Positions 51,281 to 63,089 are shown, numbered from the stretch's first letter. The stretch: 64,000 nucleotides of DNA from Notospermus geniculatus (GCA_002633025.1 NMRB01000086.1:658102-722101), one strand, 5' to 3'. The notes: generated by a model from the sequence alone, not told the origin. Numbers and translations are program-made.

Positions 51281-52230
51281 TTCATAGGAAAAACGACATC
51301 GGGATATGACCTTCAAGTACTTCCTTGAAACTTCCCAGCAAAGCATTGGCAATAGAATGTCCACTTTATTCATACGAAAACAAGCACAACCTTTCCCTTT
51401 CAGCAAATGCTGCTCCTACTTGAAGTATTTGCTTGCAAGCAAATGCTAATTTTTTATTCATATGACCCGTTGTCTCGGGTGCCCAATATTGTCGTTTGAC
51501 CTTGCAGACCGTGGCCGGCCACGGTCACAGGGAATTTTAAATTCGGTGGAAAAATCTAATTCCCTGAAAAAACTTTAATTTCCCCGCCCTAAAATTCTGG
51601 GGAAATAACTTCATGTTGCAGAAAAAATGTTTTTTAACCAGAAAAAAAACTATTTACATGTTTTGCAAAAAAACTTTATTTCCGCGGACATCTTTCAGCC
51701 AGCAGTCGATCAAAATGTGAGAATCCCAGTTCGTGCACACGATACATAAGGGGCACAGTCCGCGTGAGCTACTGCGAAACTAATGTATTAGGCCAACCCT
51801 GCATACCACAATATATAAATACACACAGTACACCTGGATGACCTAATTTCTGTCCGCAGTGAAGTACACCTGACTGCGGACAAGATTTTGCAGTAGCTCA
51901 TGCGGTGTGTGTCCCTAATGTACGCAAAAAGGGTCCTCAGCGCAGTCAGAACATAACCCGATTGACCCCACCGAACAATGCCAAAACCACACGATGAAAT
52001 AGACCACCATCAGTTCACGGTGCAGACCATTCATAGGAAAAACGACATCGGGATATGACCTTCAAGTACTTCCTTGAAACTTCCCAGCAAAGCATTGGCA
52101 GTAGAATGTCCACTTTATTCATACGAAAACAAGCACAATCTTTTCCTTTCAGCAAATGCTGCTCCTACTTGAAGTATTTGCTTGCAAGCAAATGCTAATT
52201 TTTATTCATATGACCCATTGCCCGGCGGGC
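51281..52230. repeat. Two near-identical 200-bp direct repeats and a hairpin
   Basis: 51281-51480 and 52029-52225 are almost identical (TTCATAGGAAAAACGACATC to TTGCAAGCAAATGCTAATTT). The first begins at a single N (51280). Between them a foldback at 51745-51920 pairs GAGCTACTGC with GCAGTAGCTC. The repeat may be a real long-terminal-type duplication or an assembly join. Confidence 0.6.
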
Positions 52231-52275
52231 ACTAGTTGTGTATGTTTTGATTAGCGCACAGCGCCGTCTGTTAAT

Positions 52276-52439
52276 AGTGAGTTTAAGAAACCATACGTTA
52301 ACGCTAACGCTAACGCTAATTACCGTACGTCAAAATGACGTCACCTCCCGAAGAAATACAACAAATTCATTCGATGTGACGTCAAAATGATGTCAATAAC
52401 GTTAGCGTTAGCGTTAACGTATGGTTTCCTAAACTCACT
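52276..52439. mobile_element. MITE, 164 bp, AGTGAGTTTA ends
   Basis: AGTGAGTTTAAGAAACCATA and TATGGTTTCCTAAACTCACT are inverted, followed inward by CGTTAACGCTAACGCTAACG and its complement. TGACGTCA-type sites lie in the loop. Confidence 0.85.
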
Positions 52440-52486
52440 TATCAGTGGTGACACTACGCTATGGCACAGGCCCCTGGGGAACTATC

Positions 52487-52868
52487 AGTGAGGCTGAAAG
52501 GGTAAATGTCGTCCTGGGTATATACAAAGATTACCCAGGATCTCAATCTTCGGCAAAACAATACCCTGGGTGTAGTTGCGGTAGCCGACCATCACCCAGC
52601 ATCCGCAATCAGGGCCTAGGAACGAGTCCTATTTAGAAATCCCGTGGAATCTCGCGGTTTCGCTGCGGGATACTTTTTGACTTTTGCTGTTCATGACATT
52701 CTTCAGGTAGTCACGTGACCACGGGCGAGATAACATCGAATCCAGGTGTCATACTACGATGCTGGGTGATGTTCGCTTACCGAAACTACACCCAGGGTAT
52801 TGTTTTAGTGAAGATTGAGATCCTGGGTAATCTTTGTATATACCCAGGACGACATTTACCCTTTCAGC
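52487..52868. repeat. Foldback element, about 380 bp
   Basis: GTAAATGTCGTCCTGGGTAT and ATACCCAGGACGACATTTAC are inverted, as are AATACCCTGGGTGTAGT and ACTACACCCAGGGTATT, and GATGCTGGGTGATG with CATCACCCAGCATC. The arms are well conserved, so it is probably a young hairpin element. Confidence 0.85.
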
Positions 52869-53039
52869 ATCAGTGAGTTTAGAACACGTATCTATCTGAG
52901 CACCCTCTTCATTCCCGCTCTTATCTTTACCAGTTCCTCTGAGTGTCTACCGTTGACCGTACTTTGTTATAACTATCATTTTGTATTATCTTGCCTGTAT
53001 TCTGTTTGTCCGTGGTTTCTGTCCTCTCACCACGTGACT

Positions 53040-53215
53040 TCACTTAACCCTTAGTTCAATATTCATGCACATTATTCCATTGTTATTCTTCACCGCCTTA
53101 AATTATATGCTTAATTTTGTTTATAAGGGCCACTAATGCTCCGGCCTCGGCCCTTTTCCACTTTTATTGTACATTCTTTCATGAAAATAAATACAAATCA
53201 AATCTATCTAGGTAC
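53040..53215 (+). mobile_element. LINE 3' tail, plus orientation
   Basis: GGGCCACTAATGCTCCGGCC followed by TCGGCCC is the same tail family as 30256-30345 (reversed), ending ATGAAAATAAATACAAATCA. Confidence 0.55.
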
Positions 53216-53262
53216 CCTCTATGTGTAAAGCAAATTTTGGCCCAATTGGAATGCAAATAATG

Positions 53263-54057
53263 GGTCGACTTCGATTCACAACTCGAGTAGAATCTGCCAC
53301 TTGTAATAACGTCAAAAAAGCAAAGTGCGCATGCCTACTCGAGTCGTGTCGAGTCGAAGTCGATCGAGTAGCGCCAAGATGGCGGCCAACATGAATTTAG
53401 GTTTGTTGGAAGAATTTTTCCACGACAATGGACCAAATTTGGTGGTTTTTAATCAGTTTACGGCCAAGGTGGCAATAGCGTTGCTGTTAAGACGATCCAG
53501 AGTGTCAAAAATAGAACACTTTTGTGAAGAAAGTTACTAAAAATGTCAGGCACGGAGGACATATAAAATAAAAATGACAAAATAAAATAAAATAAGACAC
53601 TTAAAATAAAATAAAATGAGATAAAATGACACTTGTGGTGATGACGCGTTCATATCATGCTTTTTTGACATGATTCGCTCCTGATAGCGTGATAAAATTG
53701 AAAAAAATACTTTAACTTTTCGGACTTTTTGATACCGTCCGCCATCTTGGTCGAGTTGAACTCTCGTTCAGCCGAGGGCCGGTGTAACGTCGATCAGTGT
53801 TCCCCGTATTTCTGTGTTTTTCTTATCGTTTCCCTCCTGACGGATTAAGCGGCAACTAACCCAACAATAACCATTCTAGGCCGTGTCTATTGTTGGGGAA
53901 CACTGAGCTACAGAAACACTCACAGATGTTACACCGGTCGGGCGAGTAGATTTCGACGCCATCTTTGTTAGACAGTTAGGCAACTCTGGCAACGCGAATG
54001 TGTTCGATTGTAAGTCGGGTCACTCGAGTTAAACTCGAGTTTGAATCGAAGTCGTCC
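53263..54057 (+). mobile_element. TIR element with a short ORF (Harbinger-like?)
   Basis: GTCGACTTCGATTCACAACT near the left end and GAGTTTGAATCGAAGTCGTC at the right end are inverted. Inside, an ATG (53379) opens MAANMNLGLLEEFFHDNGPN, then a run ending ALLLRRSRVSK, and stops at 53540. An ALLLRR-type N terminus recalls Harbinger-type proteins, but this is a weak match. The element is interrupted by the M2 MITE at 53781-53935 and an AAAATA-rich stretch near 53570-53635. Confidence 0.5.
53781..53935. mobile_element. MITE family M2, 155 bp (copy 2, inverted)
   Basis: It has the same length as, and is nearly identical in reverse complement to, 33772-33926, nested within the 53263-54057 element. 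High identity implies recent movement. Confidence 0.88.
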
Positions 54058-54295
54058 ATGGTTACCAGGCAGCCATCTTGGAAAATGGAGTTTCGCAAAT
54101 TTGCCATAAATTCTCAAGCCAAATGTGTTTACCTTGAAATTTAGACCATGATCATATTACCTGGAACTCAAGGTTTACTCTGGAACGTTTCGATTTAACA
54201 TTTGTCATTTGTTCTTTTGGTACGTTCACCCAGGTGAGCACATGCTCCATGGACCATTTCATTTATCAAGCAGTGAAACAGTCAGTCATATGTGA

Positions 54296-54600
54296 TTGTG
54301 ATTGATTGAAGTTTATTGAAGAAAATGAATACATCAACAGCACAGTACAAGACAAGGGCTGAAGCACAAGCACAAGCATTATTAACCCTTCTTTAGAAAA
54401 TAAAAGTCTAACAAGTGACAAAAAATTAGCGAAATTGCACACAGGGAAGAAGGAGATTACAGTAGAAATTGCAAGAATGGCATACATGTACAATAACTGA
54501 CGTAAGTTATGTATACCCGATAGTTTGAATATTTCAAATACTAACTGGGCCAATTTGAACACCGTGGGTTCCATATGAAAGCACACCTGGTTGGTCATAT
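54296..54600 (-). mobile_element. LINE 3' UTR remnant, minus orientation
   Basis: The minus strand ends in AATAAACTTCAATCAATCAC, and GGGTTAATAATGCTTGTGCT upstream recalls the GGGCCACTAATGCTCC tail of the 53-kb element. The minus frame here is not a known protein. Confidence 0.4.
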
Positions 54601-55600
54601 TTCTGCATCAAAATTTTGAAATTTGTACAGAATCTGTTGAGTGGTTGCGGCGATATAAATACTGGTATCTCAAGTTGGAGATTATCAAATTTCGATATTT
54701 TTTTTGAATTTCCGATATTTCACAAAGTTTGATATCAGTCGACAGAGTTCACCTAAAAACTTAGAAGTTTAGTGTCAACTGGTTAGAAGTTAAGCATGTT
54801 TTTCAAATTATCAACATTTTCATATAATTTTGAAAAACATACAAATATACAAAAAAATGTTACAAATAGTGGCACGGCTACAAATACGACTGTAACAGGA
54901 CTATGGTAGACCTACTCTTGCTAGAAAATAATCATTCCCACATGTAACACCTATAGTGGTGTTTACGCAACACATCTTTCCCGCGAACCATGTTGAAACA
55001 CATTTTAACATTTAAACGCTGGCTGAAACAACGTAATCAGTAAGAAGACGTTTTATCTTAAAACGCTTTGAAGAATATGAATTCATAATGCTTCTTTTGT
55101 GAGAACAGATCTTTGCTAAAACATGTTTCGGATAAAACAGCTTTGAAAATACGGGCATTGATATTTAAATCACCCCTGTTCTATTTAAGAAAATTTCATC
55201 TAATCGAGGTAGGTCAAGTTAGTTGAAACGGGTAGGTTTTTCTTTCCATATAAAAACTGACGAAGCCTAAATTTGAATAATTGCCTAAAATAAGACTCCC
55301 CCGACAAGTTTTGCTTTCTGAGACTGAGCTTCGTGTTTTGCAACCTCTGTTTGTCACACACATGTATGGTATAACTTCCATTAAATGTACGTTACAAGCA
55401 TCCTGTTTTGGTTTCTTGGATATATTCTCATGTTTAAAGTGCTTCCTACCAGAAAAACAGACACTTCTTTATAATTAGCATTCAGTTCATTTCTTATACC
55501 ACTTGTTATCAACACAAATCCTTTTAGTCGGAAATATTCGCCTTGAACCCATTTTAAACATCATTTATCTTGTTTATGGGAACTACATCTCTATAGTGTA
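54601..55600. other. AT-rich sequence, no gene recognised
   Basis: A 65-codon plus frame at 55281 has no ATG-context, domain or splice support. Nothing else is seen. Confidence 0.4.
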
Positions 55601-55794
55601 GATTCCTCTGGGTTGGTGGTGGCACGGTTTCGCCTCTTCACGATTGTTAAAAAAACTTTACCAAAATGTAGTAATCCGCAAGGCTACTTTCAAGATGGAA
55701 ACCTACCACCTGTACTAGGGGTGTTATGTAATAACGCCACCGAGGGTCAAGGTTGCCTTTGCTCAGCACTGTTGGCAATGCCAAGCCAAGGTAA

Positions 55795-55948
55795 TAACGT
55801 AGAGCATTCACCCCGGCGAGTCAGTATCCTGGGCGCCGAGTCTTCGGCGTGGCAAGTGCAGATTCCGAGGCCCGGTATTCCTGAATCCCGCGCGAAAAGA
55901 GACGACAGCGATGAGAATGCGACCTCTCCTGCTTCATCAGCATGGTAA
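55795..55948 (+). repeat. Segment shared in inverted orientation with 56590-56680
   Basis: GGCGAGTCAGTATCCTGGGC, GCCGAGTCTTCGGCGTGGCA and GATTCCGAG match the minus strand of about 56590-56680. Both copies are followed by a GTAAGA or GTAAGT donor-like site (55946 here). A reading SILGAESSAWQVQIP is open in both, so a small exon or a repeat-borne frame is possible. Confidence 0.45.
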
Positions 55949-56081
55949 GATTACTTGATCACACTTGCATTCGGAACTCAATATGCGTAGCAAATTATGC
56001 TAGCATTGATTGAGAAATCGGTTGCTCTTGACAGCGTCACGAAGCGAAAAACTTTGAATGCCTGGTGCGTGCCGTAGGCCT

Positions 56082-56386
56082 CACTGTTAGAAATTATTAA
56101 TTTTACAATAGTAATTTTGTAGTAATTTTACAGAAATTGCCTGCAGCAGAGTCCCCAGCACTTTCTGTAAATTTACATATGGTATGATTCATGTTTTCCT
56201 GTATTGGTTTGACTCCATTGGACATCCCATTATGATGCCTTCTGAGAGCAGTATGGAAATATTATTTGGTTAGCCTCCAGTCAAGTCTCTGTTAACATTT
56301 ATTTAAGTCTGTAATTTTACAGATCCGGTCCATGGGGACTCTGCTGCACAGATTCTCTGTGAACTCCTCTGTTATTTCTAACAGTG
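56082..56386. mobile_element. MITE, 305 bp, CACTGTTAGAAAT ends
   Basis: CACTGTTAGAAAT and ATTTCTAACAGTG are perfect inverted ends. Inside, GCAGCAGAGTCCCCA and TGGGGACTCTGCTGC are inverted, and GTAATTTTACAG occurs twice. Confidence 0.85.
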
Positions 56387-56589
56387 TACTGACAGCCGTC
56401 TGGCTGGCCGTGGCGATCAGATGCTTATATTTACAATATTCTGCAAATACATTCAAAATAAGCAACTGATTACGGCAGGTTATTCACTCTAGATCCGAAT
56501 GCACTGCGAAAATCTTACACTTACTGTGGCATTTGGGAGCTGAACATCTTTTCCTGGCCTTTCCTCGGGCGAGGACGGCATTTTGCGTG

Positions 56590-56790
56590 GGATTCAGGAA
56601 GACACGGGCTCGGAATCAGCACTTGCCACGCCGAAGACTCGGCGCTCAGGATACTGATTCGCCGGGGTGGCATTGCTCGCAGCATCGCCAAGGTCATTAA
56701 TATAAATAAGAAATGAGAGGGGACCCAAAATAGACCCCGGTGGCACACCACTGTTGACAAGGTTGATACACCCAGGAGGGGACAACTCAG
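56590..56790 (-). mobile_element. LINE reverse transcriptase fragment fused to a repeat
   Basis: The minus frame SGVPPGSILGPLSFLIYIND is the RT motif around the catalytic palm (usually QGSILGPLLF). It runs directly into the segment shared with 55795-55880. No other RT motif is adjacent, so this is a short remnant. Confidence 0.65.
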
Positions 56791-56929
56791 AAAAGGAATT
56801 ATCAACATTACTTTTTACATAATATCTTCCAGAAAGATAAGATCTAAGTTATGGCAAGATAATTTCTCACATACCTACGAAATAAGTTTTTTTTAAGTAA
56901 CATGTGATTTGGCACTCAATTTTACAATA

Positions 56930-56975
56930 AATCATATTTATTACGAATTTTCGGCCACTAGGGCCTTCATCAGGC
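56930..56975 (-). ncRNA. Candidate hammerhead-like core (weak)
   Basis: The minus strand reads CTGATGA, A, GGCC, a 5-base loop, GGCC, GAAA, matching the conserved hammerhead core with a 4-bp stem II, followed by an AT-rich hairpin where stem III should be. I cannot form a convincing stem I or cleavage triplet, so activity is doubtful. Hammerheads of this kind occur in Penelope-like retroelements. Confidence 0.25.
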
Positions 56976-57442
56976 ACTTTCACATTAAATTAAATTCCCC
57001 AAGAAAAGTTATACATTGTATATAGACTACCTACAGAGAACCTAAACAATAATAAAATTATGCCTAAACGTACAACTCGCTGGATAAACTTGACTGTCAA
57101 TAATCAGTACGCCTCGCCACAGATGCTGCAATTCTGACTCAATTGCATGCTATTCCCGAGAAAAAAAACAAGAAACACGCAACTAGTCAGCAATTCAAAG
57201 CATTGCTGGCTAGTTGTTGTTCCGCACAAAACCGTCAACGGCGGCTTCTTAGAATCAGCTGTTAAAAAATATTGGCTGAGGACCAAAGTAATGTTGGACC
57301 AACCGATAAAGGCACTCATGGCGGCTGAGGGGTAATCCGTACTAAATAGGTTAAAATGGTATTTTCCTGTACATAACATAGATTTCATCAACTATTTCCT
57401 TGACATTTATCACGGATGATGATGATCATATCCGTTGACTTA

Positions 57443-57669
57443 TCAGTTTTCGGTAGAGAAGCCTTCTGCCGCAGAGCCTTTGTCTTCCTCCACAACATCC
57501 TTGGATTCATCAACATCGAATTTGAACGGTACTTCATGTAGTACCTGATAATAACCAGTTTGCGGATCATCCGGAAACATGGCGCAAAGCTGCAGACTAG
57601 TAACAAACTGGACGCCAAACGATTTCTCGTTGTACTCAGCATAAAGGGACGGATCAATGTGGTATATAC
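57443..57669 (-). CDS. Terminal exon of an unrecognised gene
   Basis: After TTTTGTAG (acceptor rc of 57670-57677) the frame reads IYHIDPSLYAEYNEKSFGVQ, FVTSLQLCAMFPDDPQTGYY, QVLHEVPFKFDVDE, then an acidic tail ending GFSTEN and TGA at 57443-57445. The composition is protein-like and the splice site good. Upstream exons were not found on the minus strand before 60 kb, and no domain is recognised. Confidence 0.6.
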
Positions 57670-58980
57670 CTACAAAAGAAATATTTTTGTTCAGTCTCGA
57701 CTCACATAATGCAGAACTCATTTATAGCCATTTCGCGTGCATCATTTTGGGTGATCTGTTGGTCGTCAAGTATTTCTCAAATCAGCTGGAAGGTAATCAG
57801 GCTTCACAACCTGGCGCATCATATATAACATACAATCAATCAGGTATGTCCACAGCGCTTCGAGTCCGATAGCAAAAACTATCGGATGGATTTCAACAAA
57901 GTTCGTTTCTATTGCAAACTAATTTTGCCACCAACTAAAATGTACATTGTATGTGTTCAGACTCCAGCAAACTTCATCCACTGACGAAATATTCTTAGGT
58001 TATTCCCAATAGTAAACTGTCCAAAATTCTTTTTTATGTTGATATTATTCTGACTGAAAAACTCAATCGAAATTCTTAGAATACTATTGCCATGACATTT
58101 AGTACAATACATGTATTATTCTATATCAGCCTACTCCATCATGTCCATAAGCTTTGAATTCACGAAAATAATATTGTGTCTCCGATGTAAAACCGCTTCC
58201 AAATATTCCAGCCAACCATGATCGACAAAGGGCTTCAACAGAAGGGCAATTCCACGGTCACGGACGTGACATGTTTTCACTTATTCAGTGCTGTCTCCGC
58301 AAATTTTGGAACCACAGAAAGATGTAATACCCTGCATCATGTCAGGCTTGTGTCCTTCTATGCCCCTGGTATGAATTAAGTTCGTTGTGATTCATAATTA
58401 ATGCGCTGTTTGCTAATTAGTTGCATCACGAAAATACTGAAAAAAGGAGCACAAAAAGCAATTCTGCTTATCAATTAATTTGTGTCCATTCAAAACAATA
58501 AATTACATAATTACAGGTGAATACGACGGCAATTTTCAAACCTCATGTTAGAAAGATAAAAAACATGGGGAACCCTGGCCAGTCGGGATTGCAGAAATAA
58601 AAAGATGAAGGCTTCTCGGTATACAAGATGTTATAAAAAATAGAAAATTTTCTTACTTAGCTAATTAACTATGTGGAAACATGGATATGTTTTTCCTCAA
58701 CTGAAAGGGATTCACTGTCAAACAGAAACACATCAATTGAATTGCATATGGAATTGCTAAGGGTGGAGGGAACTGTGTCATTAGCTTTTGTTTCATAATC
58801 TCTCTTTGCCGTCAGTACGTGTTACATGTAAAAAGAAATGTGATGGATCTTCAACAAAATTACCTGCACACATAGAGAATTTTCTTTTACATGATTCAAA
58901 TAAAGATGGTAATTCAAGGCACTGCGATTGTTCCTTAGTCTACAATGATGAATATTTGAAAAATAAACGGGTATTTGCCT
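57670..58980. other. Intron or intergenic DNA
   Basis: No exon is recognised on either strand. The plus frame near 58788 overlaps the end of the LINE remnant and is not supported. Confidence 0.4.
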
Positions 58981-58984
58981 GGTA

Positions 58985-59690
58985 GAACCATGGGTACACC
59001 ATATTGGGAAAAAGCAATGATTTCACCTTATTTTGAATACACCAATAGATGCAGACCTCCTCACCTCCATTGGAAGCTGATTCCACTCTCTTACTACAGA
59101 GGGGAAAAAGACCTATTGAATGCATCTTTGTTGCATTGATATCCAAAATAAAGCACAAAGAACGACGCACAAAATGATGATAAATCAAAAGTCGTCTCCA
59201 AACTTTGCAAATTTTCGACCCCAACCGGGCACTTTCTAGCTGAGATCCCAGAAGCGTTTTAGTGTAGTAGTGTGTTGCAATGTATTAGTGTGTTGCACCG
59301 ACAGAGATTACAGTCTTCACTGTTTCTAAACCTACAATTAGTATTTTCACCCACACATTGTGGAACTAGATTACCAAGGTATGAAGGAGCCTGGCCGTTA
59401 ACAATTTTATAAAACGTAACACGCTTGGGCGAAATCTGCGTCTAGTTCGCATCATAGGATACCGGGGTACCCTGATTCTAAGTACAAGTTTTCTGCTGAG
59501 CAACTTATAGTAAGACCAATAATCACACATAGTGCCTCAATCTGATTCTTTCTACAAGAAAATTCGGAATACCGTCCCAAACCACAACCGCATACCCCAT
59601 AATTGGTCTAATAAATGCAACGTTTCCATGCTTTCGGTTGAGTTTGTATTTCAAATTTCGAATTTGAATTTGTATTCTGTCTCGAACCCT
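58985..59690 (-). mobile_element. Decayed LINE, C-terminal part
   Basis: In minus-strand frames, broken by stops and shifts, are RVTFYKIVNGQAPSYLGNLV, FRNSEDCN, and FPSVVREWNQLPMEVRRSAS followed by FK. FYKIVNGxAPSYL and REWNxLPxEVRxAxSxxxFK are classic post-RT motifs of non-LTR elements. No intact ORF. Confidence 0.75.
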
Positions 59691-60739
59691 ACCGCTGTCA
59701 ATTGTTTACCGTCCTCCTCCGTCGCAAGAGAATACGCTTCGTAATAGCATTTTCTTTGAGGAATGGGCTGATTATGTCGAGATGCCCCAATGCCCCCTGG
59801 TACACGGAACAAAACTGCACGACGCTAAACGCAAACGTCTATGGCAAGCCGATTGTCCAATAAGTACAAAAACCTAGTTTTTAGGCCAGAAACTTAGTTT
59901 TTGTCGTAGAAACTTAGTTTTTGTGGCTAAAAACACAGTTTCTATGAGTCAAAAACTCAGTTTCTACGAGATAACTTAGTCTTTGCTGTCAAAAACGAGG
60001 TTTATATGATAAAAACTTAGTTTTTATCACAGAAACTAAGTTTTTGTCACAAAAACCTAGTTTTTGCGAGGCGAACTAGTCTTTGTGGATAAAGGACAGG
60101 TTTCGACATTTGAGGGGCAAAAACTAAGTTTTTGTGAAAATAACCTATACTTTACAGAAACCCTTTCTATATCGTCAGAAACTAAGTTTTTATCAATAAA
60201 CATAGTCTTTATCGACAAAAACCAAGTTTCTGTCACAATAACTGCCTCTTTATCGCTAAAAACTAAGTTTCTATTGCAAAAAACTGTGCCTTTGTGGCTA
60301 AAAACTAAGTTTCTATACATTATTGGACAAACGGCTTGCAAGAACTGTGTATTTATCGCTGGAAACTTAATTTCTATCATCACAAACTGTGTCTTTATGC
60401 CCAGAAACCAAGTTTCTACACATATTGGACAAACGGCTTGCAAGAAACTGTGTATTTACTAAGTTTCTATCATCAAAACCATGTCTTTGTCGAATAAAGG
60501 ACACATTTCAATTCCAAAAACTAAGTTTTTGTCAAAATAACCTGTACTTTATCACAATAACCTATCCTTTATCGACAGAAACTAAGTTTCTATCATAAAA
60601 ACCAAGTTTTTGTCCAAAAACTAAGTTTTTGATAGAAACTTGGTATGTGTACCTCGTCCCCCGACATCCCGATGGTCGTGTCGTGTATTCGCGGGCCGGG
60701 CGATTTTCCTGGGGGCGAGATCTAAAGCCTTAGTTACCG

Positions 60740-62376
60740 TAACTAAGACTTTGTACCTCGTCACCCGACGTCCCGATTTTTAAAGGTGAACTAGTGGCCT
60801 TATACCCCCGGTCTAGAGAGGTTTTAATGAGGTCGAATTTGGTTGAATGTGGGGTGATGTCCCATCATGCCCAGCACGAATGAAGATAAAAAGGGCGTGC
60901 TTGCCACCAGAGGGCGCTGGAGGACTTTATGATAACCCTATAGGTGGAGGGTGCAGGAAAGGGGTTCACTTAGGCTACAAGAAGAAATATAGGACCGTGG
61001 CACCCCCGCATGAAGGAAGGGACCGCTAGGAAGTCCAATCAGTTACTTTTCACAATAGAGTCCAATTATCGGACGCCATATCTATTTTCGGATGGACGCA
61101 TATTCTGAGCTTGTGTACACCACTGATCATGTTACACGAAAAATTTTTTTAATTAGGTCAAAGTTAAAAAAAATAGAATCGTTATCCTTTAATATATCTA
61201 AAACGGTAAGTCGTATGATTCTGGGACCCACTTTTTTGGAATCCTTGGCCCATGTATACCTTAAGTTTAAGTTTTGGTTAAGATCGGAAATGAAGGAAGG
61301 GACCGCTAGGAAGTCCAATCAGTTACTTTTCACAATAGAGTCCAATTATCGGACGCCGTATCTATTTTCGGACGGACGCATGTTCTGAGCTTGTGTACAG
61401 CACTGATCATGTTACACGAAAAAAAATTTTAATTAGGTCAAAGGTAAAAAAATAGAATCTTTATTCTTTAATATCTCTAAAACGGTAAGTCGTATGATTC
61501 TGGGACCCACTTTTTTGGAATCCTTGGCCCATGTATAGGCCTACCTTAAGTTTAAGTTTTGGTTAAGATGATCGGAGAGGGTCAAAATGTTTAAAAATTT
61601 ACGGTGGCCCATAAGGGGCATTTATTTTTCATTTTATATTTTTATTTTTTGCGTATTTTTCTCCGTCGCAACTTTATTCCATGGAATAAACTTACCTCCA
61701 TGCGGAGAAAAGTTTACTCCACGGAATAAAGTTTGCACGCAGAAAAGCACGAAAAAAGACAAGTGTAAAATGAAAAATAAATGTCCCTTATGGGCCACCG
61801 TAAATTTTAGAAATTTTTGAGCCTCTCTGATCTTAACCAAAACTTAAACTTAAGGTATACATGGGCCAAGGATTCCAAAAAAGTGCGTCCCAGAGTTATA
61901 CGACTTACCGTTTTAGAGATATCAAAGAATTAAAATTCTATTTTTTTTACCTTTGACCTAACTAAAAAAAATTTCGTGTAACATGATCAGTGGTGTACAC
62001 TAGCTCAGAATATGCGTCCGTCCGAAAATAGATACGGCGTCCGATAATTGGACTCTATTGTGAAAAGTAACTGATTGGACTTCCTAGCGGTCCCTTCCTT
62101 CATGTGGGGGTGCCACCGTCCTATATTTCTTCTTGTAGCCTAAGTGAACCCCTTTCCTGCACCCTCCACCTATAGGGTTATCAAAAAGTCCTCCAGCGCC
62201 CTCTGGTGGCAAGCGCGCCCTTTTTATCTTCATTCGTGCTGGGCATGATGGGACATCACCACCAACATCCAACCAAATTCGACCTCATTAAAACCTCTCT
62301 AGACCGGGGGTATAACCCCTCTACTTCCCCTTTAAAAATCGGGACGTCCGGGGACGAGGTATAAAGTCTTAGTTAA
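60740..62376. repeat. Inner 1.6-kb palindrome
   Basis: Arms run from TAACTAAGACTTTGTACCTC to its complement ending AAAGTCTTAGTTA, centred near 61705 where TTTATTCCATGGAATAAA forms a local dyad. The left arm contains a 276-bp tandem duplication (from about 61013 and 61289) missing from the right arm. Each arm carries the same short frame reading inward (SCPARMKIKRA, PPEGAGGL, NPIGGGCRKGVHLGYKKKYR): 60847-61029 plus and 62084-62272 minus. They differ by a few residues. Whether the frame is translated is unknown. Confidence 0.88.
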
Positions 62377-63089
62377 GCCCTATTTACACGAGCCGATTTG
62401 TCGGACGACGGAGTCGTATCAGATTTGTCGTCCCGATTTGTCGGGATCGGCTGATCTGTTTATACGGGACGATTTTCTCACCGAATTTATTCATGCGGCC
62501 CTTAGGACCTCGTGTGTCATAGGTAGCCTTCATACACGTGATGTAATCTCGCTCCCTGATTGGCCCAATCCGTCCGACAAGCAGCCGATGTCGGGTGAAA
62601 ATAGAACACCCGACTTCTGCACACGATATCGCACCGACAAAAAAATCGTCTCGTAAGTCCAGTATACACGACGCGTTTTGTCGTAACGTCTCAATAGGTA
62701 AAGGACTAAAGTGAACGAACGAAAACGTAAGGATACGTTCACCATTGTAACCCGGGATGTGATTGGTGAGGAGTCAACGTATTGATATGTGGCGCCACTG
62801 GTTAGGTCCACTTCGCTTACGTCCTGTCTGTGATTGGTTCATCAGCAATGTGTGTAACACGCCCATTGACAGCTGAATTTGTATGATATGACTAATCACC
62901 TTGACATGCTTGAGGCGAGCGCCACTGGTAGCGAGCGTCACGGGTAGCTGAGGTCAGGCGGCAACTCGCAGAACGATTATAATTATAATCCCTTCTCAGG
63001 GCAGTGCGCAGTGCAATTTTGTTTTACTGTAAGCAAGACGATTGTAATCAGTGTAACACATCGTGTTGACTTTTGTAGTTATAACTGTG
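62377..63089. other. Interior of the 3.56-kb element, right of the palindrome
   Basis: This stretch contains GATTTGTCGGACGACGGAGT and related GATTTGTCG repeats near 62394-62450 that pair loosely with CGACAAAAAAATCGTCTCG near 62635, suggesting another nested foldback element. No gene is seen. Confidence 0.45.

Noticed and set aside
59866-60640. CRISPR-like array appearance of the AAACTTAGTTT repeats
   Set aside because: Units vary, spacing is irregular, the motif is palindromic and A/T-rich, and the DNA is from an animal genome inside a TIR element.
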